Shown one piece after another: positions 32,000-40,716 of a stretch of 42,656 nt of DNA. A program made the position numbers and the translations under genes. The notes under the pieces are model-generated. The model saw only the letters and a list, made by a program, of their open reading frames with translations. It was not told the DNA's origin and searched no databases. This DNA comes from CAZCTC01 sp964501335 (lineage in GTDB: Bacteria > Chloroflexota > Anaerolineae > B4-G1 > SLSP01): the NCBI GenBank assembly GCA_964501335.1, contig CAZCTC010000066.1:1-42656 (forward strand), given 5' to 3'. Each line of letters opens with the position of its first letter. The first letter of the stretch is position 1.

Positions 32000-32190
32000 C
32001 ACCTGTGCGGCGGTTCGTGGGTCTGCTTACCAGCCGTTTTCACGGCCCGCAACGGATGCTTTCCTGATAAAAAACGACGCGCTGTGCGAAGCAGGGGGAG
32101 AGAATTTTTTTGTTTATGTTTTCGCGGGCTTCGGAAAGCCCGCGAAAACATAGGCTTTTTTCTCCCGCTTTTCAAGGCTGACCGCAGAGG
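32000..32190 (-). repeat. Full-length MITE-like composite element
   Basis: A 191-bp copy between alaS and the SpoIIM-family gene: cacctgtgcgg (32000-32010), cccgcaacgga (32046-32056), cgacgcgctg, gcgaagcagggggagag, T run, class A hairpin 32116-32151 (atgttttcgcgggctt, loop cgga), aggctttttt, and gctgaccgcagagg (32177-32190). Terminal repeats are less perfect than at 21329-21520. With the hairpin at 31957 it accounts for the 376-bp gap; no gene seen. Confidence 0.75.
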
Positions 32191-32226
32191 AAAGATATTT
32201 TTCCAAAACTTTGGCAGCCGACGGGC

Positions 32227-32250
32227 CAGTTCTTCCAATCTTCCAGTCTA
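32227..32250 (-). repeat. Octamer microsatellite carrying the SpoIIM-family stop codon
   Basis: Plus strand ccagttcttccaatcttccagtcta. The last CTA (32248-32250) is the complement of the TAG stop. The coding strand reads TAGACTGGAAGATTGGAAGA. Compare 8588-8607. Confidence 0.7.
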
Positions 32251-33228
32251 TTTTTCCGCCAGGTCCGATTTCCGTCCCGCCAGGAGCAGATAGCTGTAGA
32301 GCCCGATGCCGGTGGTCAGACCGACGCCCCATTTGACCCACGCCGGGATGACCTGAGACGGCGAAATAAAGCCCTCGATCAAACCGGCGATGACCAGCAA
32401 CATGGCCGATCCCACCAGCAAACGGATCACTTTGTGGGCAGCCAGGACAATGGCATCACGCCGGCGCAGCAACCCGGGATGGACGACGCCCCATCCCAAC
32501 ATCAACCCCGAGCCGCCGGCAATCCCGATCACGCTCAGTTCAATAACGCCGTGCCCGATCATAAAAGTCCAGATCTGAAAGGCCAATCCATACCGCAACG
32601 TCAGACCTGTAATGGACCCGACCATCATACCGTTCAAAAACATAGCCCAAACCGTCGGTATCCCGGCCAGGATTCCGCCGCCGTAAGCCAGAAAAGCTAC
32701 CTGAATATTGTTGGTCATGACAGAAGCCGATACATAAGCCTGATCGGAAGCCTCGATCTCGTCGGTCCAGAGCTGATGATTTTCTATATATTGGATCAAG
32801 CGATCGGACCCGGCCGGAAGCAGCCAGCGGGCCATCTCGGGACGTTGATAGACGGCAATTGTAGAAAAAATAGCAGCCAGCACCATGATCAGGCTGGCGG
32901 CCAGAATAAAACGCCAGGATTCTCGATAACAGCGGGGAAAGCCGGCCGTGACAAAATGGATCAATCGTTTTGAGGTGAACGGCTGCTCGCGATAGATCTG
33001 AGCGTGAGTACGGGCTACCAGCTGATTGAGATACTGAGTGACGGGATGGGTCGGAAAATCACGTTGGGCCAGCGCCAGATCCGAAGCGGCCGCCCGGTAC
33101 AACTGACCCAGGGTCTGGATCTGTTGGGGCGTAAGCCGCTGGATATTTTTCTCGCTCTGTTCCAGCAACACAACCAACTGTTCCCACGCCGGCTTGCGGC
33201 TTTTGTAAAAATTGTCGATCCTTTTCAT
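32248..33228 (-). CDS. SpoIIM-family (stage II sporulation protein M) membrane protein
   Basis: A 326-residue membrane protein of the SpoIIM/DUF95 family. It has the typical N-terminal helical region, KSRKPAWEQLVVLLEQ (about 9-24), with LGQLYRAAASDLALAQRDFP (about 45-64), then about five hydrophobic helices. The family core includes MTNNIQVAFLAYGGGILAG (about 171-189), FLNGMMVGSI and FMIGHGVIELSVIGIAGGSGLMLGW (about 218-243), where the GHG-x-E-L motif is diagnostic. Such proteins are widespread in non-sporulating bacteria next to RDD proteins, and an RDD gene is indeed divergently placed 585 bases away. Function there is unknown. Upstream ttggagt is a weak ribosome-binding site. The stop lies in an octamer repeat. 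Confidence 0.9.
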   Translation of the reverse strand: MKRIDNFYKSRKPAWEQLVVLLEQSEKNIQRLTPQQIQTLGQLYRAAASDLALAQRDFPTHPVTQYLNQLVARTHAQIYREQPFTSKRLIHFVTAGFPRCYRESWRFILAASLIMVLAAIFSTIAVYQRPEMARWLLPAGSDRLIQYIENHQLWTDEIEASDQAYVSASVMTNNIQVAFLAYGGGILAGIPTVWAMFLNGMMVGSITGLTLRYGLAFQIWTFMIGHGVIELSVIGIAGGSGLMLGWGVVHPGLLRRRDAIVLAAHKVIRLLVGSAMLLVIAGLIEGFISPSQVIPAWVKWGVGLTTGIGLYSYLLLAGRKSDLAEK

Positions 33229-33263
33229 GATAATACTCCAACCATTCCATAGAAGAAAAAACC

Positions 33264-33370
33264 ATGTTTTCGCGGGCTTCGGAAAGCCCGCGAAAACATA
33301 AATAAAAACCCTATCCCCCTGCTTCGCACCGCGCGTCGCTTCTTACGAAAAAATTGCCAAATGCGGGACG
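33264..33370 (+). repeat. Composite hairpin element, left end missing
   Basis: Hairpin 33264-33299 (atgttttcgcgggctt, loop cgga), then ataaataaaaacc, ctgcttcgcaccgcgcgtcgc and aaatgcgggacg (33359-33370). The left terminal motif is absent; the hairpin starts 36 bases upstream of the SpoIIM-family start codon. Confidence 0.75.
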
Positions 33371-33399
33371 CTAAAATGCTCCCCAGGAAGAAAAAGAAA

Positions 33400-33585
33400 C
33401 GACCTGTGCGGTTAGTCTGGAAAAAAAGCCCATATTTTCGGCGGCTTTCTGAAGCCGCCGAAAATATGAATAAAAAAACATCCTCCCTCTGCTTCGCACA
33501 GCGCGTCGCTTTTTACCGGGCAAACACCTGTTGCGGGACGTAAAAACTGTTTTTGCTCCGCGCTCATGAACAACCGCACAGGTGG
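33400..33585 (+). repeat. Full-length MITE-like composite element
   Basis: A 186-bp element in forward orientation: CGACCTGTGCGG (33400-33411) then ttagtctgg, class A hairpin 33431-33468 (catattttcggcggctt, loop tctg), an A-rich run, ctgcttcgcacagcgcgtcg, cacctgttgcgggacg (33525-33540) and CCGCACAGGTGG (33574-33585). Ten of 12 terminal bases pair as inverted repeats. It is flanked by A-rich sequence on both sides. Confidence 0.8.
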
Positions 33586-33641
33586 CAAAAAAATCACATT
33601 AAAAAAAACAACCTGAAGCAACGATCAAAATATGACTTTTA

Positions 33642-33669
33642 CTGTCTGCTGTCTATTTTCTACTGCCTG
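33642..33669. repeat. Heptamer microsatellite
   Basis: Plus-strand heptads ctgtctg, ctgtcta, ttttcta, ctgcctg, not attached to a gene end. Confidence 0.7.
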
Positions 33670-33685
33670 CCTGTAAATGCTTGCA

Positions 33686-33694
33686 ATTATACCA
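33686..33694 (-). promoter_or_regulatory. Extended -10-like site facing the SpoIIM-family gene
   Basis: On the minus strand TGGTATAAT, identical to the extended -10 at 14811-14819. It would give a leader of about 450 bases that includes two hairpin elements before the SpoIIM start, which makes its use uncertain. Confidence 0.35.
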
Positions 33695-33813
33695 TGACGC
33701 GGTAAGATCAAAAGATATGGAAGAAATGGCAAATTTAGCACCCCACCTGCGGTGGGTAAAAAATTCCCCTTTGGCTTCCACCTAATTTGACCGTAGTAAT
33801 TCAGGAGGATCGG

Positions 33814-34596
33814 ATGGAAGATGCGTTTTTACAGGTCGATACGCCGGAGAATGTCTTCTTTAATTATGAAGTAGCCGGAATTGGTTCTCGCTTCATGGCA
33901 GCTCTGGTCGACTCGATCCTTATTTTCATCATACAGATCGTAATATCTGGACTTCTGGGAATATTGGGGCTATTCAGACAGCTGGGAGAAAGCGGCGCTG
34001 CGATGTTGTACGCAGTCATTTTATTGATCTCATTCCTTATGTTCTGGGGCTACTACCTGGCCTTTGAAATGATCTGGAATGGCCAGACCCCCGGCAAACG
34101 CTGGGTACATTTACGGGTGATCAAAGCCGACGGCACCCCCGTCACCCTTTCCGAAGTGGTCATCCGGAATGTCATCCGGCTGATCGATTTCATGCCCGGC
34201 ATGTACGCCATCGGCGTCGTCACCATGTTTATCGACGCCCGCTCCCGCCGGCTGGGCGATCTGGCCGCCGGCACCCTGGTCATTCGGGAACAAAGTCAGC
34301 TCAGCCTGAAAACACCGCCCATGGTCCACGCCCGCACCACAATCACCGTGCCCATGCCCGCCGATCCCAACGACCGGCTGCCGGTCGAACGCCTCACCGG
34401 TCAGGATCTGCTGATGGCCGAAGACTTTTTACGCCGTCGCTACGAACTTCCCGATTCCCATACGCTGGCCTGGCAAATTCTCCGGGCCCTCTTCATCCGC
34501 ATGGAAATGTCGGAAGCCCGCCTGACTGAAATGCCGGTAATGCAATGGATTGAACGGATTGTCCGCGAAGCCCAATCCCGTCAAGAAGAGATCTAG
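33814..34596 (+). CDS. RDD-family membrane protein
   Basis: A 260-residue membrane protein of the RDD family. The first helix carries the motif VAGIGSRFMAALVDSILIF (about 18-36), whose Arg and Asp residues name the family, and two further helices follow (about 64-88 and 118-145), with GQTPGKRWVHLRVIKADGTP between them. The C-terminal 100 residues are soluble and acidic/basic with no known domain. The Met at 33814 is preferred over an upstream TTG (33787) because AGGAGG lies 6 bases before it. It begins a plus-strand operon with a dynamin-like GTPase 11 bases downstream, and its partner in many genomes, SpoIIM, is divergent. The first 300 bases have lower GC than the rest. Confidence 0.9.
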   Translation: MEDAFLQVDTPENVFFNYEVAGIGSRFMAALVDSILIFIIQIVISGLLGILGLFRQLGESGAAMLYAVILLISFLMFWGYYLAFEMIWNGQTPGKRWVHLRVIKADGTPVTLSEVVIRNVIRLIDFMPGMYAIGVVTMFIDARSRRLGDLAAGTLVIREQSQLSLKTPPMVHARTTITVPMPADPNDRLPVERLTGQDLLMAEDFLRRRYELPDSHTLAWQILRALFIRMEMSEARLTEMPVMQWIERIVREAQSRQEEI

Positions 34597-34607
34597 CGAG
34601 GTAAGAT

Positions 34608-36338
34608 ATGCGTCGAATTCTTAGCGAAAAACACGAACGCTTGCTCGCCGAGGAGCGTCGCTGGTTGAGCAACCTGGAAATCGCCCTGGCCCGTTTCGGC
34701 CTGGCCCCCGAAGACCAGACCCTGCTCTCCCGCTCCATTCATCAGCTGGATGAACTCTTCCTGTTGGTCATCGTGGGAGAATTCAATGCCGGCAAGAGTT
34801 CCTTTATCAATGCCCTGCTGGGCCAGAAAGTATTGGAAGAAGGGGTCACCCCCACCACCACCCGGATCAACCTGCTCAAATACGGCCCGGAAATCACCCG
34901 TACCACCCAGGAAGCCGGGCTGGACCTGTTGACCGCCCCCGTAGAGCTGTTGGAAGAGATCAATATCGTCGATACCCCCGGCACCAACGCCATCCAACGG
35001 GAACACGAGGCCCTGACGCAGGAATTCGTCCCCCGCTCCGATCTGGTCCTCTTCGTCACCTCCGCCGATCGCCCCTTCACCGAAAGCGAACGGGTCTTCA
35101 TGGAACAGATCCGCGACTGGGGCAAAAAGCTGATGCTGGTCATCAACAAAATCGACATTCTGGAAACCCAGGCGCAGGTGGCCGAAGTGGAAGCCTTTGT
35201 GGCCGAAAATGCCCGCCGCCTGCTGAACACCACCCCGCTGATCTTCTCTGTGTCGGCGCGCCAGGCCCTGAGGGCCAAATCCAGCCACGATGCGGCGCTG
35301 CATGCCGCCAGCCGCTTTGATCCCCTGGAACGCGAGATCGTCGATCTGCTCGACGAAACCGAGCGCCTCCGCCTCAAATTCGGCAATCCCATCGGCGTAG
35401 GCATCCACTTTATCGATCAGACCCTTGCCGTCATCGAAGAACGGCTGAAGCTGTTGGGCGATGATTTCCAGACGATCCAGGATATCGAACGGCAGCTGAG
35501 CATCTATCGAGAAGATATGCAGCGCGATTTTCGCTTCCGACTCGCCGATGTGGAAAATGTGCTGCACGAATTTGAAAACCGCGGCATGGCTTACTTCGAC
35601 GATACCATGCGGCTGGCTCGCATCTTCGATCTCTTGAACAAACCCCGGCTCCAGGAAGAATACCAGCGCCTCGTGGTTCAGGATGTCCCCCAGGTGATCG
35701 ATCAACGGGTCACCGAAGTGATCGACTGGCTGGTCTCCAGCAACCTGCGCCAGTGGGAAGCTGTGATGGAACATATCAACCAGCGCCGCACGGTCGATGC
35801 CGAACGGATCATCGGCAAGATCGGCGGGACCTTTGATTACGACCGCGACCATCTGCTCGCCACGGTCGGCCGGGCCGCCCAGGATGTCATCGAAAGCTAC
35901 GACCAGGAAGTCGAAGCCAGCCAGCTGGCCGACGACCTCCAGGCCGCCGTCGGCTATACCGCCGCCGTCGAAATCGGCGCCATCGGCCTCGGCGCCGCCT
36001 TAACTTACATCTTCACGACCGCCGCTCTGGATGTCACCGGCCTGACCGCGGCCGGCCTGGTCGCCGTGATGGGCCTCTTCGTCATTCCGGCCCGCCGCCG
36101 ACAGGTCAAAGAAGATCTGCACATCAAAATCGACACCATGCGCGAAAACCTGATGAAAGCACTCACCGCTCAATTCGATCAGGAACTCGACCGGGGGCTG
36201 CGCAAACTGGAAGAAGCCATCGCCCCCTACACCCGCTTCGTCCGGGGCGAACGCCAGAATCTGGAACAGATGCGCGCCGAACTCGAAGAAATCCGCGGCG
36301 CTCTGACCCGGTTACGAGCGGAGATCGAGCACCTGTAA
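34608..36338 (+). CDS. Bacterial dynamin-like GTPase
   Basis: A 576-residue large GTPase of the dynamin superfamily, probably acting on membranes. G1 is GEFNAGKSS (57-65), G2 the TPTTT stretch (81-85), G3 DTPG (122-125) and G4 NKID (180-183). A long helical region (about 270-450) follows. Two hydrophobic segments (about 450-472 and 478-495, with ALTYIFTTAALDVTG and LVAVMGLFVIPA) look like a membrane-inserting hairpin or paddle, and a C-terminal coiled coil covers about 510-576. GAGG lies 8 bases upstream. It lies 11 bases after the RDD gene and 2 bases before the STAND regulator, so the three are translated together. Such proteins in bacteria take part in membrane repair, fission or phage defence; which applies is not shown. 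Confidence 0.93.
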   Translation: MRRILSEKHERLLAEERRWLSNLEIALARFGLAPEDQTLLSRSIHQLDELFLLVIVGEFNAGKSSFINALLGQKVLEEGVTPTTTRINLLKYGPEITRTTQEAGLDLLTAPVELLEEINIVDTPGTNAIQREHEALTQEFVPRSDLVLFVTSADRPFTESERVFMEQIRDWGKKLMLVINKIDILETQAQVAEVEAFVAENARRLLNTTPLIFSVSARQALRAKSSHDAALHAASRFDPLEREIVDLLDETERLRLKFGNPIGVGIHFIDQTLAVIEERLKLLGDDFQTIQDIERQLSIYREDMQRDFRFRLADVENVLHEFENRGMAYFDDTMRLARIFDLLNKPRLQEEYQRLVVQDVPQVIDQRVTEVIDWLVSSNLRQWEAVMEHINQRRTVDAERIIGKIGGTFDYDRDHLLATVGRAAQDVIESYDQEVEASQLADDLQAAVGYTAAVEIGAIGLGAALTYIFTTAALDVTGLTAAGLVAVMGLFVIPARRRQVKEDLHIKIDTMRENLMKALTAQFDQELDRGLRKLEEAIAPYTRFVRGERQNLEQMRAELEEIRGALTRLRAEIEHL

Positions 36339-36340
36339 CG

Positions 36341-39073
36341 ATGGCCATGCTTTCCGAAACCGATTTTCTGCCGGTCGCCGGTCTCAACCACCACCTGCTG
36401 ATCACAAAATTCTATCAACCGGTGGCACGCACCCGCCTGGCGGCCCGTCCCCGGCTGTGGCAGGAATTGGATCGCGGGTTGCTGCGCCGATTGATCTTAA
36501 TCTCGGCGCCGGCTGGCTACGGCAAAACCACGCTGATCGGCAGCTGGAAAACGACGCTGGTCAACCGCAACGTCCGGCTGGCCTGGTTGACGCTCGATGC
36601 CGCCGACAATGACCCCGTCCGCTTCCTGACCTATCTGACCGCCGCCCTGCAAAAAGTCGAACCGGGCCTGGGAGAGGGCGTCATCGCCGCCCTGCAATCC
36701 CCGGAACCGCCCCCCTTACATCAGGCATTGACCGCATTGCTCAATGAACTGAGCCTGCTCCCCCCTGAAATCGTGCTGGCCCTGGACGACTATCACACCA
36801 TCGAATCTCCACAAATCCATGAAACGATCGCCTTCCTGGTGGAACATCTGCCGGCCGGGCTGCATCTCCTGCTCCTGACCCGCAAGGACCCCCCGCTGCC
36901 GCTGGCCCTCTGGCGGGTGCGCGGCGAGCTGCTGGAACTGCGGGCCGACGATCTACGGTTCACCCCGGCCGAGACGGCCGATTTTATGAACGCCGTGATG
37001 GGACTGGTCCTTTCGCCCGAAAATCTGACCGCCCTGGAAGCCCGTACGGAAGGCTGGGCGGCCGCCTTGCAACTGGCAGCCATCTCCCTGGAAAAAGCCG
37101 CCGATCCCACCGCCTTCATCGCCGGCTTCAGCGGCGTCCACCGTTACCTGGTCGATTATCTGGTCGGTGTGGTTCTGCTGCGCCAGACCGAAGAGGTCCG
37201 CAACTTCCTGTTGGAAACCTCCATCCTGGAACGAATGAATGCCCCCCTCGTAGAAGCCCTGACTCAAAAAGCCAACGGACAGGCCATGCTGGAACAGCTG
37301 GAGCAACAAAACCTCTTCATCACCCCCCTCGACACCGAACGGCGCTGGTATCGTTACCATACCCTCTTTTCCGATTTCCTCCAGGAACAACTGGTTCAGG
37401 GTCGGGGCCGGGAATCGCTATCCACCCTGCATCGGCGAGCCGCCAACTGGTATGCCGCCCAGGGGATGCTCACCGAAGCCATTCATCACGCCCTGGCCGG
37501 CCGGGATTTTGAAACCGCAACCCATTTGATCGAAGAGGGCATGCGGGCCACGCTCTTCCGGGGAGAACGACTGACCGTAGAACACTGGCTGGCCGCCCTG
37601 CCGCCGGAATGGATTGCCGGCCATCCCCAATTGCGGCTGGCCGTCTGCTGGGTCGATATACTGGCGCAACGGTGGAACGGCCTGGAACAACAACTGCGCG
37701 AGATCGAATCCGATCTGCCGACCGTTCCGGAATGCCAATCCCTGCACAATCAAATCGGCGTCTTGCGGGTCTGGATTGCCAGTCAACAGGAACAGAGCCC
37801 GGAACAGGCCCGCATCGTCATCGCTCTGGCCGGACAGACGCTGGCCCGGCTCCCCTCCGATGAGATCTTCCTGGCGGGCATCGTCACCTATATCCAGAGC
37901 ATCGCCTATTTTCAACTCAACACCCCCGACCTGCAATCGGAAATTCTGGAAAAAGCCGCCCGCCTGACCCGGGAATCCGGCAACTACTCCATGGCCTTAC
38001 GCAGCATGCATGCCCTGGCCTCGCTCAAAATGATCGAGGGCCGGTTGCATCAGGCTCAGGCTCTGCACGAAGAGGCCCTGGCCCTGGCCACGGAACAGGG
38101 AGGACGCCGGATGCCGGTCGCCGCCCTGGCCTATCTGGGGTTGGCCGAAATCGCCTATCTCTGCGGCGACCGCGAACAGGCTCTGGATTATTCCGACATG
38201 GGAATGGCGCTGGCTCGCCAGTGGAACGATTTTGAATCCCTGATCCTGGGCTGGACCAATCTAAGCCGCATCTACGCCGTCCACGGCGAAATAGAACGCG
38301 CCGAATTCTGTCTGGCCGAAAGCTGGAAACTGGTTCGAGAAAACAACGTCACTGAACCGGATATGCTCAGCACATTGCAATTGCGCGAGGTCCAGCTGCG
38401 AATTCTCCAAAACGATTGGACTGCCGTGCAACGCTGGGCCTCCGCCCATCACCTTTCCAGCTCCGATCCTTTCCCCTTTGATGAATTCGATTATCTCATT
38501 CTGGCCCAACTGCTGGCCTGGGAAGGCAAATTCGACGAAGCGCTGCGATTGCTGGATCGGCTGCAAGCCGTATCGCACCGCCGGGGCTGGATCATCCGCG
38601 AAAACCAGGTCCATGCCGTCCGAGCCGTCATCCTCTTCAACCGGGGCGATGAAACCGGAGCCCTGACCGCATTGAAAGAAGCCCTGACGCTGGCCGAACC
38701 GGAAATGTTGATCAGCCCCTTCCTTTTCCTGGGCTATGAGATGGGCCATCTCCTGGAAAAAGCCCGCGAACAACGGATCGGCGCCGGCTGGTATATCGAA
38801 CGGTTATTGGCAGCTTTTAGTCCCATCATGGCCCGGGAAACATCAGAGACCACCCTCAGACCGGCAAAACCGCTCCCCCCCGAGGCCCTCAGCGAACGCG
38901 AGCTGGAAGTGCTGCGACTGCTGGCCGCCGGGAAATCGAACCGGGAAATAGCAGGACAGCTCTTCCTGGCCGAAGGCACCGTCAAAAAACACCTCAACAA
39001 CATCTACAGCAAACTGGGCGTCAACAGCCGTACCCTGGCCCTCGCCCGCGCCCGCGACCTGCACCTGCTTTAG
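36341..39073 (+). CDS. MalT-like STAND ATPase with LuxR-type DNA-binding domain
   Basis: A 910-residue transcription regulator. The N-terminal NTPase has Walker A APAGYGKTT (56-64) and Walker B IVLALDDYH (about 144-152). A helical repeat sensor region (about 370-830, TPR-like, for example RLHQAQALHEEALALATEQG) follows. The C-terminal LuxR helix-turn-helix is LSERELEVLRLLAAGKSNRE (about 849-868) continuing to GTVKKHLNNIYSKLGVNSR. Like MalT it should bind ATP and an inducer, oligomerise and activate transcription. It starts 2 bases after the dynamin-like stop; Met3 is an alternative start. No ligand can be read. Its coupling to a membrane GTPase and an RDD protein suggests it reports on, or controls, an envelope process. 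Confidence 0.93.
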   Translation: MAMLSETDFLPVAGLNHHLLITKFYQPVARTRLAARPRLWQELDRGLLRRLILISAPAGYGKTTLIGSWKTTLVNRNVRLAWLTLDAADNDPVRFLTYLTAALQKVEPGLGEGVIAALQSPEPPPLHQALTALLNELSLLPPEIVLALDDYHTIESPQIHETIAFLVEHLPAGLHLLLLTRKDPPLPLALWRVRGELLELRADDLRFTPAETADFMNAVMGLVLSPENLTALEARTEGWAAALQLAAISLEKAADPTAFIAGFSGVHRYLVDYLVGVVLLRQTEEVRNFLLETSILERMNAPLVEALTQKANGQAMLEQLEQQNLFITPLDTERRWYRYHTLFSDFLQEQLVQGRGRESLSTLHRRAANWYAAQGMLTEAIHHALAGRDFETATHLIEEGMRATLFRGERLTVEHWLAALPPEWIAGHPQLRLAVCWVDILAQRWNGLEQQLREIESDLPTVPECQSLHNQIGVLRVWIASQQEQSPEQARIVIALAGQTLARLPSDEIFLAGIVTYIQSIAYFQLNTPDLQSEILEKAARLTRESGNYSMALRSMHALASLKMIEGRLHQAQALHEEALALATEQGGRRMPVAALAYLGLAEIAYLCGDREQALDYSDMGMALARQWNDFESLILGWTNLSRIYAVHGEIERAEFCLAESWKLVRENNVTEPDMLSTLQLREVQLRILQNDWTAVQRWASAHHLSSSDPFPFDEFDYLILAQLLAWEGKFDEALRLLDRLQAVSHRRGWIIRENQVHAVRAVILFNRGDETGALTALKEALTLAEPEMLISPFLFLGYEMGHLLEKAREQRIGAGWYIERLLAAFSPIMARETSETTLRPAKPLPPEALSERELEVLRLLAAGKSNREIAGQLFLAEGTVKKHLNNIYSKLGVNSRTLALARARDLHLL

Positions 39074-39079
39074 GTTTGC

Positions 39080-39119
39080 TCATAGCTTCGCGCGCATAAG
39101 AATGCGCGCGAAGCTATGA
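39080..39119. repeat. Hairpin after the STAND regulator gene
   Basis: Eighteen-base arms (tcatagcttcgcgcgcat) around an aaga loop, 6 bases after the stop codon. Core cgcgcgcat with an unusual outer arm (tcatagctt). It may terminate the three-gene operon, but no T run follows closely (aatctttcttcc). Confidence 0.7.
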
Positions 39120-39207
39120 ATCTTTCTTCCGCTCTACCCCAAAATAAACTTTTCTACGCCTTTTGAGGGTATGCCCCTCCCGGGGTTACACGTATACTAA
39201 AAAAAAA

Positions 39208-39344
39208 CGATCTTCGCGGTTAGTCTGAAGCCGCCGAAAATATAAATAAAAACCACCGCTCTCTCCCCCTGCTTCGCATCGCGCGTCGTTGTTTACATAG
39301 AAAGTACCCGTTGCGGGATGCCCAAAAGCCCACCGCACAGATCG
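39208..39344 (+). repeat. Composite element lacking its left hairpin arm
   Basis: A 137-bp element with terminal repeats CGATCTTCGCGG (39208-39219) and CCGCACAGATCG (39333-39344). It goes directly from gttagtctg to aagccgccgaaaatat, so only the right hairpin arm is left. The rest (A run, ctgcttcgcatcgcgcgtcg, acccgttgcgggatg) is intact. It ends 22 bases before the first MFS gene. Confidence 0.8.
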
Positions 39345-39366
39345 TAAAAAATAAGGAGAGGCCATC

Positions 39367-40716
39367 ATGAAAACCCGTATCGGAATGCGCTATTTTATCC
39401 CCATCTGGCTGGGCCAGCTCTTCTCAACCATCGGCACCAGCATGGCCGGCTTTGCCCTCAGCGTCTGGATCTACCAGCAAACCGATTCTCCGCTGGCCTT
39501 CGCCATGGGACTCCTTTGCGAAACGCTGCCCGGCATCGTCCTGGCCCCACTCGCCGGCATCTACGTCGATCGCTGGGATCGCCGCAAAGTCATGCTCTTT
39601 GCCGATCTCGGCGCAGCCCTGGGCACCCTGGTACTGGCCGGCCTCTTCGCCGCCGGTCGCCTGGAAGTCTGGCACATCTACCTCTTCAATGCCTTCACCG
39701 CCTCGCTGAACACCTTCCAGCAACCCGCCTATCAGGCCGCCATCACCATGCTGGTCGCCCCCTCCGACTACGGACGCGCCAACGGCATGGTCCAGATCGG
39801 CGAAGCCCTGGGAATGATCATCGCTCCCGCCCTGGGCGGCACACTCCTCCTTACCCTGCAAATCTCCGGCGTCCTGTTGCTCGACGTGATCACCGCCTCC
39901 CTGGCAATCGGCATGCTGCTGGTCATGCAGATCCCCAATCCCGTCCGCTCAACAGAAAACAGCGAAACCTCCGGCTCCATGTGGGCCGAACTCACCTTCG
40001 GCTGGCGTTACATCCTGGCGCGCCCCGGCCTCACCGGACTGATGACCATCTTCGCCATGGTCAATCTCTTCCTGGGCTTCTTCTCCTCACTCTTTTTACC
40101 GCTGCTGTTGAACCTCACCACCGCCGACATCGCCGGCATTGTGGGATCGATAGGCGGCATTGGAATGCTGATCGGCAGTTTGGTGATGAGCGTCTGGGGC
40201 GGCCCCAAACGCCGGGTCCAGGGTCTGCTCGGCAGCCTCCTCATCCTGGGATTTGGCTACGCCCTCGCCGGGGGCAGTTCATCCCTGATCCTCCTGGGAA
40301 TCGTCATGTTCATCATGTGCTTCGTCACCCCGATCGCCAACAGTTCCAGCCAGGCTATCTGGCAGCAAAAAGTAGCGCCCGATATCCAGGGCCGCGTCTT
40401 CACGACCCGCCGCATGATCTCCACCATGATCATGCCGTTGTCCTATCTCTTCGCCGGCAGCCTGGCCGAACAGGCCGAACCGCTGATGATGCCGGGCGGA
40501 GCCCTTGCCGGAAGCGTGGGACTGATTCTGGGAACCGGACCCGGCCGCGGCATCGGTCTGATCTTTGTCTTAATGGGATTATGCTGTATGCTGGTGACCG
40601 CCGTCGGCTATCTCAATCCCCGCATTCGCCGGGTCGAAGACGAGTTACCTGATGCTCAGGTAACCGCCGCACCGGAAGAACCATCCCTGGAAATGCAAAC
40701 CGCCGAAGCATTTTAA
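39367..40716 (+). CDS. MFS exporter, DHA3-like
   Basis: A 449-residue major facilitator protein with 12 predicted helices, resembling the DHA3 (macrolide/enterobactin exporter, MFS_3) group. It opens FIPIWLGQLFSTIGTSMAGF and has the loop 2-3 motif AGIYVDRWDRRKVMLFADLG (about 73-92), equivalent to motif A. FQQPAYQAAITMLVAPSDYG (about 118-137) is characteristic of this group. An inserted GSLAEQAEPLMMPGGALAG (about 378-396) lies near the last helices. AAGGAGA lies 9 bases before ATG. The substrate is unknown. A second exporter of the same group follows at 41137, suggesting an old duplication or a two-component efflux locus. Confidence 0.88.
   Translation: MKTRIGMRYFIPIWLGQLFSTIGTSMAGFALSVWIYQQTDSPLAFAMGLLCETLPGIVLAPLAGIYVDRWDRRKVMLFADLGAALGTLVLAGLFAAGRLEVWHIYLFNAFTASLNTFQQPAYQAAITMLVAPSDYGRANGMVQIGEALGMIIAPALGGTLLLTLQISGVLLLDVITASLAIGMLLVMQIPNPVRSTENSETSGSMWAELTFGWRYILARPGLTGLMTIFAMVNLFLGFFSSLFLPLLLNLTTADIAGIVGSIGGIGMLIGSLVMSVWGGPKRRVQGLLGSLLILGFGYALAGGSSSLILLGIVMFIMCFVTPIANSSSQAIWQQKVAPDIQGRVFTTRRMISTMIMPLSYLFAGSLAEQAEPLMMPGGALAGSVGLILGTGPGRGIGLIFVLMGLCCMLVTAVGYLNPRIRRVEDELPDAQVTAAPEEPSLEMQTAEAF

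Larger units (their letters stand above)
33229..33813. other. Divergent SpoIIM/RDD intergenic region, repeat-rich
   Basis: I see no gene. It contains a partial composite element (hairpin 33264-33299 to 33370), a full composite element (33400-33585), a heptamer tract (33642-33669) and an extended -10-like site on the minus strand (33686-33694). Confidence 0.65.

Noticed and set aside
31871..32247. T-box or other amino-acid riboswitch leader for alaS
   Set aside because: No T-box bulge motif or specifier-loop structure was recognised. The gap is explained by a composite repeat and a simple hairpin.
33264..33585. Possible CRISPR array because of repeated hairpins with spacers
   Set aside because: Only two copies here, repeat sequence varies in the stem, spacer-like parts are themselves repeated, and no cas genes are present.
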